DNA of 64,000 nucleotides from Intestinibacter bartlettii (GCA_025148965.1 CP102273.1:2728001-2792000), one strand, 5' to 3'. Shown: positions 34,996-44,499, counted from the first letter of the stretch. Numbers and translations are program-made. The notes: a model not told the origin generated them from the letters alone.

Positions 34996-35763
34996 CTACA
35001 TTTCTATATATAACTTTAATTTGTGTAAAACTTTTTTCTCTATTCTAGATACTTGAACTTGAGATATATTTAATAATTCTCCTATCTCACTTTGTGTTTT
35101 ATCTTCAAAATATCTAAGCATAATAATTTGTCGCTCTCTTTTATCTAATTTTCCTAGTACTTCCTTAAGTAGTATATTATCTACCACCTTATCTTCTTCT
35201 GCCTCCCCTTTTTGAGATATTTTGTCGATAAGGCATATTGGAGACCCCTCTTCTTCATGAATAACTCCTTGTAAATATTCAACAGAAAAATTAGACTCTA
35301 TTGCCATTACTACATCTTCTTTTTCTACCCCTATTGCTTCTGCCAATTCTTCTATTGTAGGGTCTCTACCTAGTTTTTTACTTAGCATTTCTCCTTGCAT
35401 CTTAACTTTAATTGCAAGCTGTTTTAAAGAACGAGATACTTTGACCATTCCGTCATCTCTTAAATATCTTTTTATTTCGCCTAATATCATAGGAACAGCA
35501 TATGTAGAGAATTTTACATTATAGCTAGGATCAAATTTATATATGGCTTTTATTAAACCTATAGAACCTAATTGAAATAAATCATCTCTTTCGTATCCTA
35601 TATTTGAAAATTTTCCTATTACACTTCTGACTAACCCGAGGTTGCTAGATATAAGCAAAGCCTTAGCTTCTTCATCTCCATTTTGTACTTTTTGTATCAA
35701 ATCTAGAGTTTCTTCATGGCTAAGTAAATGCTTCTTTTCTTCTTTTTTAGCAGTTATCCCCAT
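34996..35763 (-). CDS. sigF: RNA polymerase sigma-F factor
   Basis: 255 residues from the ATG at 35763 (GAGG seven bases upstream; a TTG two codons earlier is less likely). Region 2 has DLFQLGSIGLIKAIYKFDPS, then KFSTYAVPMILGEIKRYLRD; region 3 DPTIEELAEAIG; region 4 EDKTQSEIGELLNISQVQVS followed by RIEKKVLHKLK. This is the first forespore-specific sigma factor, held inactive by SpoIIAB until SpoIIAA frees it. It is encoded third in spoIIAA-spoIIAB-sigF. Confidence 0.95.
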   Translation of the reverse strand: MGITAKKEEKKHLLSHEETLDLIQKVQNGDEEAKALLISSNLGLVRSVIGKFSNIGYERDDLFQLGSIGLIKAIYKFDPSYNVKFSTYAVPMILGEIKRYLRDDGMVKVSRSLKQLAIKVKMQGEMLSKKLGRDPTIEELAEAIGVEKEDVVMAIESNFSVEYLQGVIHEEEGSPICLIDKISQKGEAEEDKVVDNILLKEVLGKLDKRERQIIMLRYFEDKTQSEIGELLNISQVQVSRIEKKVLHKLKLYIEM

Positions 35764-35789
35764 AATCAAACCTCAATTCTATGTTAGAT

Positions 35790-36215
35790 TTATTTAGGTA
35801 CTTCAATTGTTTTAGTCATTATAACCTTTGTTCCTTCTCCTACGATTGATGCCACTTGCATATCATCCATAAAACTTTCCATAAATGAAAATCCCATACC
35901 AGAACGTTCTAATTCTGGTTTTGATGTAAACATCGGTTGTTTTGCTTCTTCTATATCTTCTATTCCTTTGCCATAATCCTCAACTACTACTTTTATTGTA
36001 TTTTCAATTAGTTCACATCTCATATGTACAAACTTTGTTTCATCTTCTTCATATCCGTGAATAATTGCATTTGTAACAGCTTCAGATACAGCTGTTTTTA
36101 TATCAGATAATTCATCTATAGTTGGATCTAATTTAGCTGCAAAAGATGCAACTATTACTCTTGCAAGGCTCTCATTCTCTGATTTTGCAGAAAATTTTAC
36201 TTCCATAATGTTCAT
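35790..36215 (-). CDS. spoIIAB: Anti-sigma-F factor and kinase SpoIIAB
   Basis: 141 residues with GHKL ATPase motifs: AVSEAVTNAIIHGY (N-box), VVEDYGKGIEDIEEA (G1) and ERSGMGFSFMESFMDD (G2). GGGGG is upstream of the ATG at 36215. It binds and inhibits sigma-F and phosphorylates SpoIIAA on serine. Length equals that of other SpoIIAB proteins (about 140-146). Confidence 0.95.
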   Translation of the reverse strand: MNIMEVKFSAKSENESLARVIVASFAAKLDPTIDELSDIKTAVSEAVTNAIIHGYEEDETKFVHMRCELIENTIKVVVEDYGKGIEDIEEAKQPMFTSKPELERSGMGFSFMESFMDDMQVASIVGEGTKVIMTKTIEVPK

Positions 36216-36232
36216 AATATAGTTCCCCCTTA

Positions 36233-36565
36233 TTAAGAATTTATCGCATCTTCATATGATTCACATACTTTGATTATTTTTCCCATTCCTGATAAATTAA
36301 AAACTCTCTCAACCCTTGGATTCATATTTATTACAGATACATTTCCATGTACATTTGCGATTTTTTTATATCTGCCTATAATAACACCAATTCCTGAAGA
36401 GTCCATAAATTTTATATTGTGGAAATCGAATATAATATTTTTTATATTCTTTCTCATTATAATATCGTCTACATTTTCTCTTATATAATTTGCTACATGA
36501 TGATCTAGCTCTGTTGTTGTAAATTGTACAAGCAATGTCTTATCATCTAAATAACATTTTATCAT
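36233..36565 (-). CDS. spoIIAA: Anti-sigma-F factor antagonist SpoIIAA
   Basis: 110 residues, STAS fold. The phosphorylatable serine is in FMDSSGIGVIIGRY, the standard site. GGGAGG precedes the ATG at 36565. Unphosphorylated SpoIIAA (after SpoIIE action) binds SpoIIAB and frees sigma-F. It heads the operon, with a readable sigma-H-like promoter upstream. Confidence 0.95.
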   Translation of the reverse strand: MIKCYLDDKTLLVQFTTTELDHHVANYIRENVDDIIMRKNIKNIIFDFHNIKFMDSSGIGVIIGRYKKIANVHGNVSVINMNPRVERVFNLSGMGKIIKVCESYEDAINS

Positions 36566-36599
36566 ATTGCATTCCTCCCATTTGAAGTTTACTGATAAT

Positions 36600-36629
36600 C
36601 AATTCGATTTTTTATAAATTGATTCCTTC
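36600..36629 (-). promoter_or_regulatory. Sigma-H-type promoter of the spoIIA operon
   Basis: On the minus strand GAAGGAATC (36621-36629) and ATCGAATTG (36600-36608) are separated by 12 bases. They match the Bacillus sigma-H boxes RnAGGAwWW and RnnGAATww with one deviation each. It lies 35 bases upstream of spoIIAA, where sigma-H control is expected. Confidence 0.65.
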
Positions 36630-36754
36630 AAAGAAATTGCACTAGTTTTGTTTTATTATGTCTATGGAAGTTATAATACAAAACTAAAGAAATACTATTT
36701 ATCATTATTTCCTATTTTGGAATTTATATACATGTATAAATTTAAAATAAACAA

Positions 36755-36790
36755 TAGAAAGTGCCTGTAAAAAATTACAGGCACTGTATA
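36755..36790 (-). terminator. Terminator between folT region and spoIIA operon
   Basis: Perfect 11-base stem AGTGCCTGTAA / TTACAGGCACT (36760-36770, 36775-36785) with a four-base loop, then TTTC on the minus strand. It insulates spoIIA from upstream transcription. Confidence 0.75.
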
Positions 36791-36799
36791 TTATTATTT

Positions 36800-36935
36800 A
36801 GTTATTTAATTATTATAATGGACTATTTGCTTCCATCCCTAGCCATTGGTATTGGTATGAATTATTTTGTAGTCAATTTACCCTATCTAAATTCGCAGTG
36901 ACTACTTCTGCTACGGAAAACTTATATTATATATT
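36800..36935 (-). ncRNA. Candidate structured RNA upstream of a terminator
   Basis: On the minus strand this stretch is richer in G+C than its surroundings and can form nested stems. Stem A is GTAGTCA / TGACTAC (36899-36905 with 36869-36875). Inside it is ATTTA / TAAAT around a GATAGGG loop. The closing stems are GUUUUC / GGAAGC and UAGC / GCUA. The terminator at 36760-36785 follows. It fits no riboswitch or housekeeping RNA that I can recall. It may be a 3'-UTR-derived RNA of folT or an independent small RNA. Confidence 0.35.
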
Positions 36936-36958
36936 AAATCTCACTAAATATTTATTTT

Positions 36959-37483
36959 TTAGGCATTAGGCATTACACCATATGATTTATCAACTTTTAA
37001 TACAATGTTTTTCCAAACTAATCCTATAAGTACAGTTTGTACTGGTATCATAACAACTGCTTTAAATATACGTTGTGGTAACAATGCTAAATATCCTTGT
37101 CCCATTAATATATGAAGCCATGCTGTATCTAAGCATAAATTCATTCCTAAACAAACTATACAAGCTGCTAATATTATCCTTGGCCAAGTTTTTGGTTTTC
37201 TGTATAATACTAAGCCATAAATTACTCCTGTTAAAAATGCTGTTAGTGTAAATCCTGGGAAATACGAACCATTTGGAAATATCATCATTCCTAAAAGGTC
37301 TCCCAAAGCATATGCTACCCCTGCACTTAATGGACCGTACATCATTGCTATTATAGCAATTGGTAAAAATCCAAAGCCTATTCTTAAAGTTGCTGTATTT
37401 ATTGAGCAAAATCTTGTTAAAATAACTTCTAAAGCTATTAATAAGCTAATCTCAACTAATTTTTTAACACTATTATTTTTCAT
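36959..37483 (-). CDS. folT: ECF transporter S component for folate (FolT)
   Basis: 174 residues with six hydrophobic segments. LRIGFGFLPIAIIAMMYGPL, GDLLGMMIFPNGSYFPGFTL and TAFLTGVIYGLVLYRKPK are FolT-type motifs. S components bind the vitamin and join a shared EcfAAT energy module encoded elsewhere. Folate supply makes sense beside a methyl-transfer pathway that uses tetrahydrofolate, though the genes are not adjacent. The AGGAGGA ribosome site can pair with a TCCTCC sequence in its leader. Confidence 0.9.
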   Translation of the reverse strand: MKNNSVKKLVEISLLIALEVILTRFCSINTATLRIGFGFLPIAIIAMMYGPLSAGVAYALGDLLGMMIFPNGSYFPGFTLTAFLTGVIYGLVLYRKPKTWPRIILAACIVCLGMNLCLDTAWLHILMGQGYLALLPQRIFKAVVMIPVQTVLIGLVWKNIVLKVDKSYGVMPNA

Positions 37484-37710
37484 AAATTTCCTCCTGTTTT
37501 AGCTAGTATACACAAATAAGTGATCTGCGTATGTGTGGAGGAGCGCAAAATATAAAAATTGTACTTTGTAATGTATTTTTATGATAATCAATATACCCTG
37601 CTTCTAATCCATTACTTTTAAATAACTTTTTGTTACCTTATAAAATTGCATTAAAAATAACCCTGGAATGGTAAATCCATTCTATTTCTAACTTTTATCT
37701 CATTTTAAGT
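37484..37710 (-). promoter_or_regulatory. Long folT leader with anti-Shine-Dalgarno sequence
   Basis: About 220 bases precede the start codon. On the minus strand TCCTCC at 37537-37542 can pair with the AGGAGGA ribosome site at 37489-37495. Between them ATACGCA / TGTGTAT can form a hairpin. Further up, GAATGG / CCATTC makes another stem. This is the layout of a translational riboswitch. The sequence does not obviously match the tetrahydrofolate riboswitch that often precedes folT, so the class is open. Confidence 0.45.
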
Positions 37711-37837
37711 ATAGCAGATAAACTAAATATTTTAATCATATTAATTATTTTTTATTTAGATTTTGCATTAAATATATAATTTTTAAATCGAAAATCAAAT
37801 TAAGCCTTTATTTTCAAAAAATTTGTATACAAAATAG

Positions 37838-37890
37838 AAAAACCACTTAAATATAAAATACTAATCTTTATATTTAAGTGGTTTTTATTT
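37838..37890 (-). terminator. Terminator after the DEAD-box helicase gene
   Basis: Perfect 20-base stem AAAAACCACTTAAATATAAA / its complement (37838-37857, 37867-37886) with a nine-base loop and T runs on both sides. A TTGTATACAA palindrome lies just beside it at 37823-37832. Confidence 0.85.
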
Positions 37891-37920
37891 TAATCTATAC
37901 TAAATTATATTGTATAAAAT

Positions 37921-39546
37921 TTATTTATTTTTTTTATTTGCTTTTTCTATGTTAATTTTATTTCCTTTTATCTTAACATTTTTTAATTTTTCTAAAACTT
38001 TTTTAGCGTTTGCTTTTGGAACTTCAACAAATGTATATTTATCATATATATCTATTGTTCCAACTAATTTTCCAGATATTCCAGCTTCTCCAGCTATAGC
38101 ACCAACTATATCTTTAGCTTGAACTCTTTGTTTTCTACCAACATTTATAAATAGTCTAACCATTCCACGTTCAGCACCAGTTGAACCTTTTTTAGCTTTT
38201 TTAGATTTTCTAGCTTCTTTTCTAGATGGTTCTTCTATTATTTCTTCTTTTAATTCTTCACCCATAGCTAATTTAACTAATGCAGCAGCAACTTCTAAAG
38301 TTGATAATTCTTGTTCTTCACATAGAGCTTCAACCCAGTTTATTTGTTTTGCTAAATTGCTTTCATTTACTGTATCTTTAACTTGTTTAAAGAATGCAGC
38401 AACTTTCTTTTCTTCAACGTCTGCTATAGTTGGTATACTATGTTTAACTAATTTACATTTAGTATATCTTTCGATATCTCTCATTTTTCTCATTTCTTTT
38501 CCATATACGAAACTGAAAGATACACCCTCTCTACCAGCACGACCAGTTCTACCTATTCTGTGAACATAGTATTCTTCGTCTTGTGGTAAATCATAGTTAA
38601 ATACCATATCTACGTCATCTACATCTATTCCTCTAGCAGCAACATCTGTAGCAACTAATATATCTATTGTACCTTGTCTAAATTTATCCATTACGATATC
38701 TCTTTGAGTTTGTTTAAGGTCACCGTGTAATGCATCTGCAAAGTATCCTCTAGCTTGAAGTTCACTTACTAATTCATCAGAACCTCTTTTTGTATTACAG
38801 AATACAACTGATAATTTTGGATTATATACATCTATTAATCTACATAATACTTCTAATTTATTCGCTCTTCTAGTTTCAATGTAGAATTGTTTTATATTTG
38901 GAACTGTAAGTTCTTTTCTAACTACTTTTATTATTTCCGGTTCATGTTGGTATAATTTAGTTAATTCTAATATTTCTTTTGGCATTGTAGCTGAGAAGAA
39001 AGTAGTTTGTCTTTCTATTGGAGTTTGGTTTAATATTAACTCGATATCTTCTCTGAATCCCATGTCTAGCATTTCGTCCGCTTCATCAAGCACTACCATT
39101 TTAACATCATCTAATTTTAAAGTTTTTCTGTTTATATGATCTATTACACGTCCTGGAGTTCCTATTACAACTTGTACTCCACTCTTTAATGCTTTTATTT
39201 GTCTATCTATTGGTTGACCACCGTAAACTGGTAATGTTTTAATTCCGCTCTTAAACTTACCAAGCTTTCTTATTTCCTTAGAAACTTGTATAGCAAGTTC
39301 TCTTGTAGGGCATAATACGATTGCTTGTAAATGTTTATTGTTTGGGTCTACTTTTTCAAGTATAGGTATACTAAATGCCGCAGTTTTTCCTGTACCTGTT
39401 TGAGCTTGTCCTATAACGTCTTTTCCTGATAAAATTACAGGTATTGACTGAGCTTGTATTGGTGATGGTTCTTCAAATCCTATTTCAGCAATTGATCTTT
39501 TTATCTCATCACTAATTGGTAAATCTTCAAATTTTGTTATATTCAT
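37921..39546 (-). CDS. DEAD-box ATP-dependent RNA helicase with DbpA-type RNA-binding domain
   Basis: 541 residues. Motifs: Q motif FEEPSPIQAQSIP, I AQTGTGKT, II VLDEADEMLD, III SATMP, V DVAARGIDV, VI HRIGRTGRAGREG. After a basic linker (about 440-462) the C-terminal 75 residues (GMVRLFINVGRKQRVQAKDI, then VEVPKANAKKVLEKL) form a DbpA/CsdA-like RNA-binding domain that targets rRNA. It probably acts in ribosome assembly or cold adaptation, like CshA/DeaD. It is a single gene, ended by a strong terminator. Confidence 0.93.
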   Translation of the reverse strand: MNITKFEDLPISDEIKRSIAEIGFEEPSPIQAQSIPVILSGKDVIGQAQTGTGKTAAFSIPILEKVDPNNKHLQAIVLCPTRELAIQVSKEIRKLGKFKSGIKTLPVYGGQPIDRQIKALKSGVQVVIGTPGRVIDHINRKTLKLDDVKMVVLDEADEMLDMGFREDIELILNQTPIERQTTFFSATMPKEILELTKLYQHEPEIIKVVRKELTVPNIKQFYIETRRANKLEVLCRLIDVYNPKLSVVFCNTKRGSDELVSELQARGYFADALHGDLKQTQRDIVMDKFRQGTIDILVATDVAARGIDVDDVDMVFNYDLPQDEEYYVHRIGRTGRAGREGVSFSFVYGKEMRKMRDIERYTKCKLVKHSIPTIADVEEKKVAAFFKQVKDTVNESNLAKQINWVEALCEEQELSTLEVAAALVKLAMGEELKEEIIEEPSRKEARKSKKAKKGSTGAERGMVRLFINVGRKQRVQAKDIVGAIAGEAGISGKLVGTIDIYDKYTFVEVPKANAKKVLEKLKNVKIKGNKINIEKANKKNK

Positions 39547-39735
39547 ATTAATTGTTTATTTCCTTTCCGTTTTCATAATTCCTAACCTATCCCATTATAT
39601 ATTTAAATCATCTATTATGCAAACTTATTTTTTCCGAAAGTAAAACAATTTATACTTGTGTAAAATCAATACTTGTATGTACTAATAACTTTTAAACGAT
39701 TTCATTACTTTTTAATAAATTTAAATAAATACAAA

Positions 39736-39775
39736 AATATATAACTAGGAAAAAATCTAGTTATATATTGAAGTA
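39736..39775 (-). terminator. Terminator after the CaCA antiporter gene
   Basis: Perfect 13-base stem AATATATAACTAG / CTAGTTATATATT with an eight-base loop, then TTTTTGTATTT on the minus strand. Confidence 0.7.
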
Positions 39776-39779
39776 AATA

Positions 39780-40733
39780 TTAAATTATATATGTATAATA
39801 AAGAATTGCCAAATAAGTTATGTATGTTCCTAACATTATTAATCCTTGAAGTCTATACAGTTTATGCTTTATTATTGTAGGAATTATTAAAGTTAAAACT
39901 AAAATCACCATAAATGGATAATCAATTCTAATATTTTGTGAAAGTATAGGTATTGAATTTGGCATAGCTGAAATAGCAATCACAGAAACTATATTTAAAA
40001 TATTTGCTCCCAAAATATTACCTACACAAATTTCATGGTGTTTCTTTCTAACTGCTGTAATAGATGAAACCAACTCTGGAAGTGAAGTTCCAAGCGCTAT
40101 CACTGTTAAACTTATTATTCCTTGTGGTATTCCTATAAAACTCGCAATCTCTACCCCATTATCAACTAACAATCTAGAACCAATTATCATCATAATCAAT
40201 CCACATAAAAATGATACTGTTATTTTTAAGCCAGACATTTCATTTTGTTGTGTCATACAATAATAAAGATAATTTTTGCTAGTATCATTTAGTATTCCTT
40301 TATAGTTAGTGTACATGTATATAGCTAAAATCATCAATAATATGCATCCGTCTAATCTAGTAATTGAACCATCTACTCCTAAAATAAAAAGTGCTATAAT
40401 AGACAACAATAATATAATAGATTTTGATGCAAATGTTTTTCTATCTGCTTTAAATGGACTTATAAATATAACCATTCCTAGTATCAAACCCGTATTACAT
40501 ATTATAGAACCTACTGCATTCCCTAAACTCATAGTTGCATGATTATCAATCGATGCAAATAACGATACTGTTAATTCTGGCAATGTTGTGGCAAAACTAA
40601 CTATAGTCGCACCTAAAATTAATTCAGAAATATTAGTCTTTCTTCCAATCTCTACAGTCGCATTTATAAAAAAGTCTGCACCTTTTGAGATTAAAATAAA
40701 ACCTATTACAAATAAAACAACTACTATTACCAT
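39780..40733 (-). CDS. Calcium/sodium antiporter, CaCA family (YrbG-like)
   Basis: 317 residues from the ATG at 40733, six bases after AGGAGGG; an ATG two codons earlier is too close to that site. Ten or so membrane helices contain two inverted alpha-repeats: GATIVSFATTLPELTVSLFA and LTVIALGTSLPELVSSITAV, each with the conserved acidic pocket residue. Such proteins exchange cytosolic calcium or potassium for sodium or protons. It is a single gene. Confidence 0.92.
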   Translation of the reverse strand: MVIVVVLFVIGFILISKGADFFINATVEIGRKTNISELILGATIVSFATTLPELTVSLFASIDNHATMSLGNAVGSIICNTGLILGMVIFISPFKADRKTFASKSIILLLSIIALFILGVDGSITRLDGCILLMILAIYMYTNYKGILNDTSKNYLYYCMTQQNEMSGLKITVSFLCGLIMMIIGSRLLVDNGVEIASFIGIPQGIISLTVIALGTSLPELVSSITAVRKKHHEICVGNILGANILNIVSVIAISAMPNSIPILSQNIRIDYPFMVILVLTLIIPTIIKHKLYRLQGLIMLGTYITYLAILYYTYII

Positions 40734-40739
40734 CCTCAT

Positions 40740-41238
40740 CCCTCCTATATATAATAAATATTCATAAATTATAAAAAAATGTATAAGTAATTGAGTTTGT
40801 ACTAAACTTAAATGATATTTGCATTTTAAAATTTTAAAATTTATTTTTATTTGTGTTTAAAGTCGAAATCAATGGGTAAATATTAAATATAAACAAAAAA
40901 CAAAATTTAAAATAAAAAAATATTCATTCTACAGACTCTTAAAGATGTAGATATCTTTGAAACACATATACAGAAATTATACTTATCAACAATTTTTAAA
41001 TGAATATAATTTCCTATATGATATAAAAAATACTTTACATAAAATATTTTTTATTTTAAATTCTTGTATACAATATACTGGATATATGGTATTATAATCG
41101 TAGAAAAACGAAATATATCTAGCTAGATTTTTTTAATATGTTTTAGTAGGAATATTAATTCCTGCAAGTTATAAAATAAATAATAACAATCAATTAATAG
41201 TATCCAAACTATACAAAGACATTTAGGAGGAAGCTTAC
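40740..41238. other. Long intergenic region upstream of pflB
   Basis: 499 AT-rich bases between divergent genes. The last 180 hold a TTGTATACAA palindrome at 41064-41073 and TATAAT at 41093-41098, followed by an untranslated leader of about 130 bases with the short inverted repeat AGGAATATTAATTCCT (41149-41164). No coding potential is seen. Confidence 0.55.
41064..41098 (+). promoter_or_regulatory. pflB promoter region with TGTATACAATAT motif
   Basis: TGTATACAATAT at 41065-41076 recurs exactly upstream of pflA at 43624-43635. The motif includes the palindrome TTGTATACAA and ends 16 bases before the -10 box TATAAT at 41093-41098, where a -35 box would be. A regulator binding here would control the gene. 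The regulator is unknown. Confidence 0.5.
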
Positions 41239-43473
41239 ATGAATAACGCATGGCAAGGATTCAAACAAGGTAGATGGACAAAAGAAATAGATGTTAGAGG
41301 ATTTATCCAAGCTAACTACACTCCATATGAAGGAGATAGCTCATTCTTAGCAGGAGCTACTGAAAATACTACAAAACTTTGGGACGAAGTTTTAGAATTA
41401 TTTAAAAAAGAAAGAGAAAACGGTGGAACATTAGACGTTGATACAAAAACTGTATCTGCTATAGATGCTTATGCTCCAGGTTATATAGATAAAGATTTAG
41501 AAACAATAGTTGGTTTACAAACTGATGCACCTTTAAAAAGAGCTATAATGCCAGAAGGTGGTATAAGAATGGTTGAGACTTCTTGTAAAGCTTACGGATT
41601 CGAATGTGATCCACAAGTAAGTGAAATATTCACTAAATACAGAAAAACTCACAACCAAGGTGTTTTCGATGCTTATACAAGCGAAATGAGAGCAGCTAGA
41701 AAATCAGGTATAATAACTGGTTTACCAGATGCTTACGGTAGAGGTAGAATAATAGGTGACTACAGAAGAGTTGCTTTATACGGTGTTGATAGATTAATAG
41801 AAGATAAAATGCAACAAAAACTTTCTTTAGAAGTTTCTTGCATGGACGAAGATGTAATAAGATTAAGAGAAGAATTATCTGATCAAATAAAAGCTTTAGA
41901 AGCTTTAAAAAGAATGGGTGAAAGCTACGGATTTGATATATCAAAACCAGCTACTAACTCAAGAGAAGCTGTACAATGGTTATACTTCGCTTACTTAGCA
42001 GCTATAAAAGATCAAAATGGTGCTGCAATGAGTATCGGTAGAACTTCTACTTTCTTAGATATATACTTCGAAAGAGATTTAAAAGCTGGATTAATAACTG
42101 AAGAAGAAGTTCAAGAATTAATGGACCACTTCGTTATGAAATTAAGAATGGTTAAATTCTTAAGAACTCCAGATTACAATGATTTATTCTCAGGTGACCC
42201 AACTTGGGTAACAGAATCAATAGGTGGACAAGGTATAGATGGTAGAACATTAGTAACTAAAAACTCATTCAGGGTTTTAAATACTCTTTACACTCTTGGA
42301 CCATCACCAGAACCAAACTTAACAGTACTTTGGTCTAACCACTTCCCACAAGGATTCAAAGATTTCTGTTCTCAAGTATCAATAGATACAAGTTCAGTTC
42401 AATATGAAAACGACGACTTAATGAGACCATACTGGGGAGATGACTACGGAATAGCTTGTTGTGTATCTGCAATGAAAATAGGTAAACAAATGCAATTCTT
42501 CGGAGCTAGAGTTAACTTAGCTAAAACATTATTATACGCTATAAACGGTGGGGTTGATGAAAAATCAGGTGCTCAAGTAGGACCAAGATTCGAACCAATA
42601 ACTTCTGAATACTTAGATTACGATGAAGTAATGGCTAAATTCGAACCATTCACTGATTGGTTAGCTAACTTATATGTAAATACATTAAACATAATCCACT
42701 ACATGCATGATAAATATTCATATGAAGCTTTAGAAATGGCTTTACATGATAGAGATGTATTTAGAACTATGGCTTGTGGTATAGCTGGTCTTTCAGTTTG
42801 TGCTGACTCTTTATCAGCTATAAAATATGCTAAAGTTAAAACTATAAGAAATGAAGAAGGCGTAGCAGTTGACTTCGAAATAGAAGGAGACTATCCAAAA
42901 TACGGAAACAACGATGATAGAGCTGATGAAATAGCTTGCTACTTAGTTGAGTCTATGATGAACAAAATAAGAAAAAATAAAACTTATAGAAATTCTTATC
43001 ATACTCAATCAGTTCTTACTATAACTTCAAACGTTGTTTACGGTAAGAAAACTGGTAACACTCCAGACGGAAGAAGAGCTGGACAACCATTTGCTCCAGG
43101 TGCTAACCCAATGCACGGAAGAGATAACAGTGGTGCATTAGCTTCATTATCATCAGTAGCTAAATTACCATACGAACATTCACAAGATGGTATATCAAAT
43201 ACTTTCTCTATAGTACCAGGTGCTCTTGGAAAAACTAAAGAAGAAAGAATTAAAAACTTATCATCAATGATGGACGGATACTTCGGACAAAACGCTCATC
43301 ACTTAAACGTAAACGTGTTCGATAGATCAACTTTAGAAGATGCAATGGAACATCCAGAAAAATATCCTCAATTAACTATAAGAGTTTCAGGATATGCAGT
43401 TAACTTCATAAAATTAACTAAAGAACAACAATTAGACGTTATAAACAGAACTTTCCATGGTAAAATGGCTTAA
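41239..43473 (+). CDS. pflB: Formate C-acetyltransferase (pyruvate formate-lyase)
   Basis: 744 residues, ATG at 41239 after AGGAGG. The two catalytic cysteines are adjacent, Cys407-Cys408 in [10 protein letters not shown], as in true PFL rather than diol-dehydratase or other glycyl-radical enzymes. The glycyl radical residue is Gly718 in [10 protein letters not shown]. It converts pyruvate and CoA to acetyl-CoA and formate. Codon use is visibly biased and the ribosome site is ideal, suggesting high expression. The activase gene follows after a terminator. Formate would also feed one-carbon metabolism. Confidence 0.97.
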   Translation: MNNAWQGFKQGRWTKEIDVRGFIQANYTPYEGDSSFLAGATENTTKLWDEVLELFKKERENGGTLDVDTKTVSAIDAYAPGYIDKDLETIVGLQTDAPLKRAIMPEGGIRMVETSCKAYGFECDPQVSEIFTKYRKTHNQGVFDAYTSEMRAARKSGIITGLPDAYGRGRIIGDYRRVALYGVDRLIEDKMQQKLSLEVSCMDEDVIRLREELSDQIKALEALKRMGESYGFDISKPATNSREAVQWLYFAYLAAIKDQNGAAMSIGRTSTFLDIYFERDLKAGLITEEEVQELMDHFVMKLRMVKFLRTPDYNDLFSGDPTWVTESIGGQGIDGRTLVTKNSFRVLNTLYTLGPSPEPNLTVLWSNHFPQGFKDFCSQVSIDTSSVQYENDDLMRPYWGDDYGIACCVSAMKIGKQMQFFGARVNLAKTLLYAINGGVDEKSGAQVGPRFEPITSEYLDYDEVMAKFEPFTDWLANLYVNTLNIIHYMHDKYSYEALEMALHDRDVFRTMACGIAGLSVCADSLSAIKYAKVKTIRNEEGVAVDFEIEGDYPKYGNNDDRADEIACYLVESMMNKIRKNKTYRNSYHTQSVLTITSNVVYGKKTGNTPDGRRAGQPFAPGANPMHGRDNSGALASLSSVAKLPYEHSQDGISNTFSIVPGALGKTKEERIKNLSSMMDGYFGQNAHHLNVNVFDRSTLEDAMEHPEKYPQLTIRVSGYAVNFIKLTKEQQLDVINRTFHGKMA

Positions 43474-43515
43474 TATTTAATTAAAATATAATTAAAATTA
43501 AATTTAAATAATGTC

Positions 43516-43556
43516 AAAACCCCAGAGAATTTTGAAGTTCTCTGGGGTTTTATATA
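43516..43556 (+). terminator. Terminator after pflB
   Basis: Stem AAAACCCCAGAGAA / TTCTCTGGGGTTTT with an eight-base loop and a T-rich end. It ends pflB transcripts ahead of the separately promoted pflA. Confidence 0.9.
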
Positions 43557-43623
43557 TATAAATTTCTTTTTAGGTGGACATTTCTAACTTATTGATTTAT
43601 AATTATCTCATAATAGTACTTAA

Positions 43624-43635
43624 TGTATACAATAT
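43624..43635 (+). promoter_or_regulatory. TGTATACAATAT motif upstream of pflA
   Basis: Identical to the 12 bases at 41065-41076 upstream of pflB. A likely promoter, TTGACT with AATAAT 16 bases on, begins about 30 bases further downstream. Confidence 0.5.
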
Positions 43636-43752
43636 TCCAATAGGATTTAGAAATTCTGCTTTGACTCATATTATTTATATAGAATAATAAATAATATCTT
43701 AGAAAATTATATTTATATACAGAAGAATCTCATTCTATACGGAGGATTGAAT

Positions 43753-44499
43753 ATGTTAAAAGGTAGAGTACACTCAATTGAAACATTTGGTACAGTAGAT
43801 GGACCAGGTATAAGATATATAATATTCTTCCAAGGATGCCCTCTAAGATGCAAATACTGCCACAATAGAGACACTTGGAAAACAAATTGCGGAAAAGAAT
43901 ACACTGTTGATGAATTAGCACAAGATATAATGAAATATCAAACTTATATGCAGTTCTCTGGTGGTGGTGTAACAGCTTCTGGTGGTGAGGCTACTCTACA
44001 AGCTGAATTTGTTACAGAATTATTCGCAAAATGCAAGGAATTAGGTATACATACATGCCTTGATACTGCAGGATTTGTTGATATTGAGAAAGTTGATAAA
44101 TTATTAGACTACACTGATCTTGTTTTATTAGATATAAAACATATAGATAATGAAAAATGTAAACAATTAACTGGTGTTGGAAATGAAAAAGCACTTAAAC
44201 TAGCAAAACATTTAGACGAAAGAAATATTCCAGTTTGGATTAGACAAGTTCTTGTCCCTGGTATAACAGATGATCAAAAAGACTTAGAAAAATTAGGTCA
44301 ATTTGTATCTACTCTAAATAACGTTGATCGTGTTGAATTTTTACCATATCACGGTATGGGAATTCACAAATGGGAGAACATGGGATTTGAATACGAACTT
44401 AAAGACGTACAAGAACCTACTCCAGAAGAAATTAAACGTGCTAGTGATATTGTTGAATCATTTGGTGTAGAAGTTCATAACAATAAAGCTGCTAAATAG
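43753..44499 (+). CDS. pflA: Pyruvate formate-lyase activating enzyme
   Basis: 248 residues from the ATG at 43753 (GGAGG seven bases upstream; a TTG at 43747 overlaps the spacing). Radical-SAM cluster motif CPLRCKYCHN (Cx3Cx2C), SGGGVTASGGEA for SAM binding, and VPGITDD match PflA. The enzyme uses SAM and an iron-sulfur cluster to make the glycyl radical on PflB. It has its own promoter region, carrying the same motif as pflB. Confidence 0.96.
   Translation: MLKGRVHSIETFGTVDGPGIRYIIFFQGCPLRCKYCHNRDTWKTNCGKEYTVDELAQDIMKYQTYMQFSGGGVTASGGEATLQAEFVTELFAKCKELGIHTCLDTAGFVDIEKVDKLLDYTDLVLLDIKHIDNEKCKQLTGVGNEKALKLAKHLDERNIPVWIRQVLVPGITDDQKDLEKLGQFVSTLNNVDRVEFLPYHGMGIHKWENMGFEYELKDVQEPTPEEIKRASDIVESFGVEVHNNKAAK

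Larger units (their letters stand above)
36566..36958. other. Intergenic region between folT and spoIIAA
   Basis: 393 bases that hold, from right to left on the minus strand, a possible structured RNA (36800-36935), a terminator hairpin (36760-36790) and the sigma-H-type promoter. No coding region is seen. Confidence 0.6.

Noticed and set aside
37484-37710. A standard tetrahydrofolate riboswitch before folT
   Set aside because: I could not find the conserved bases of that class; only an anti-Shine-Dalgarno pairing is supported, so it is listed as an unassigned leader.
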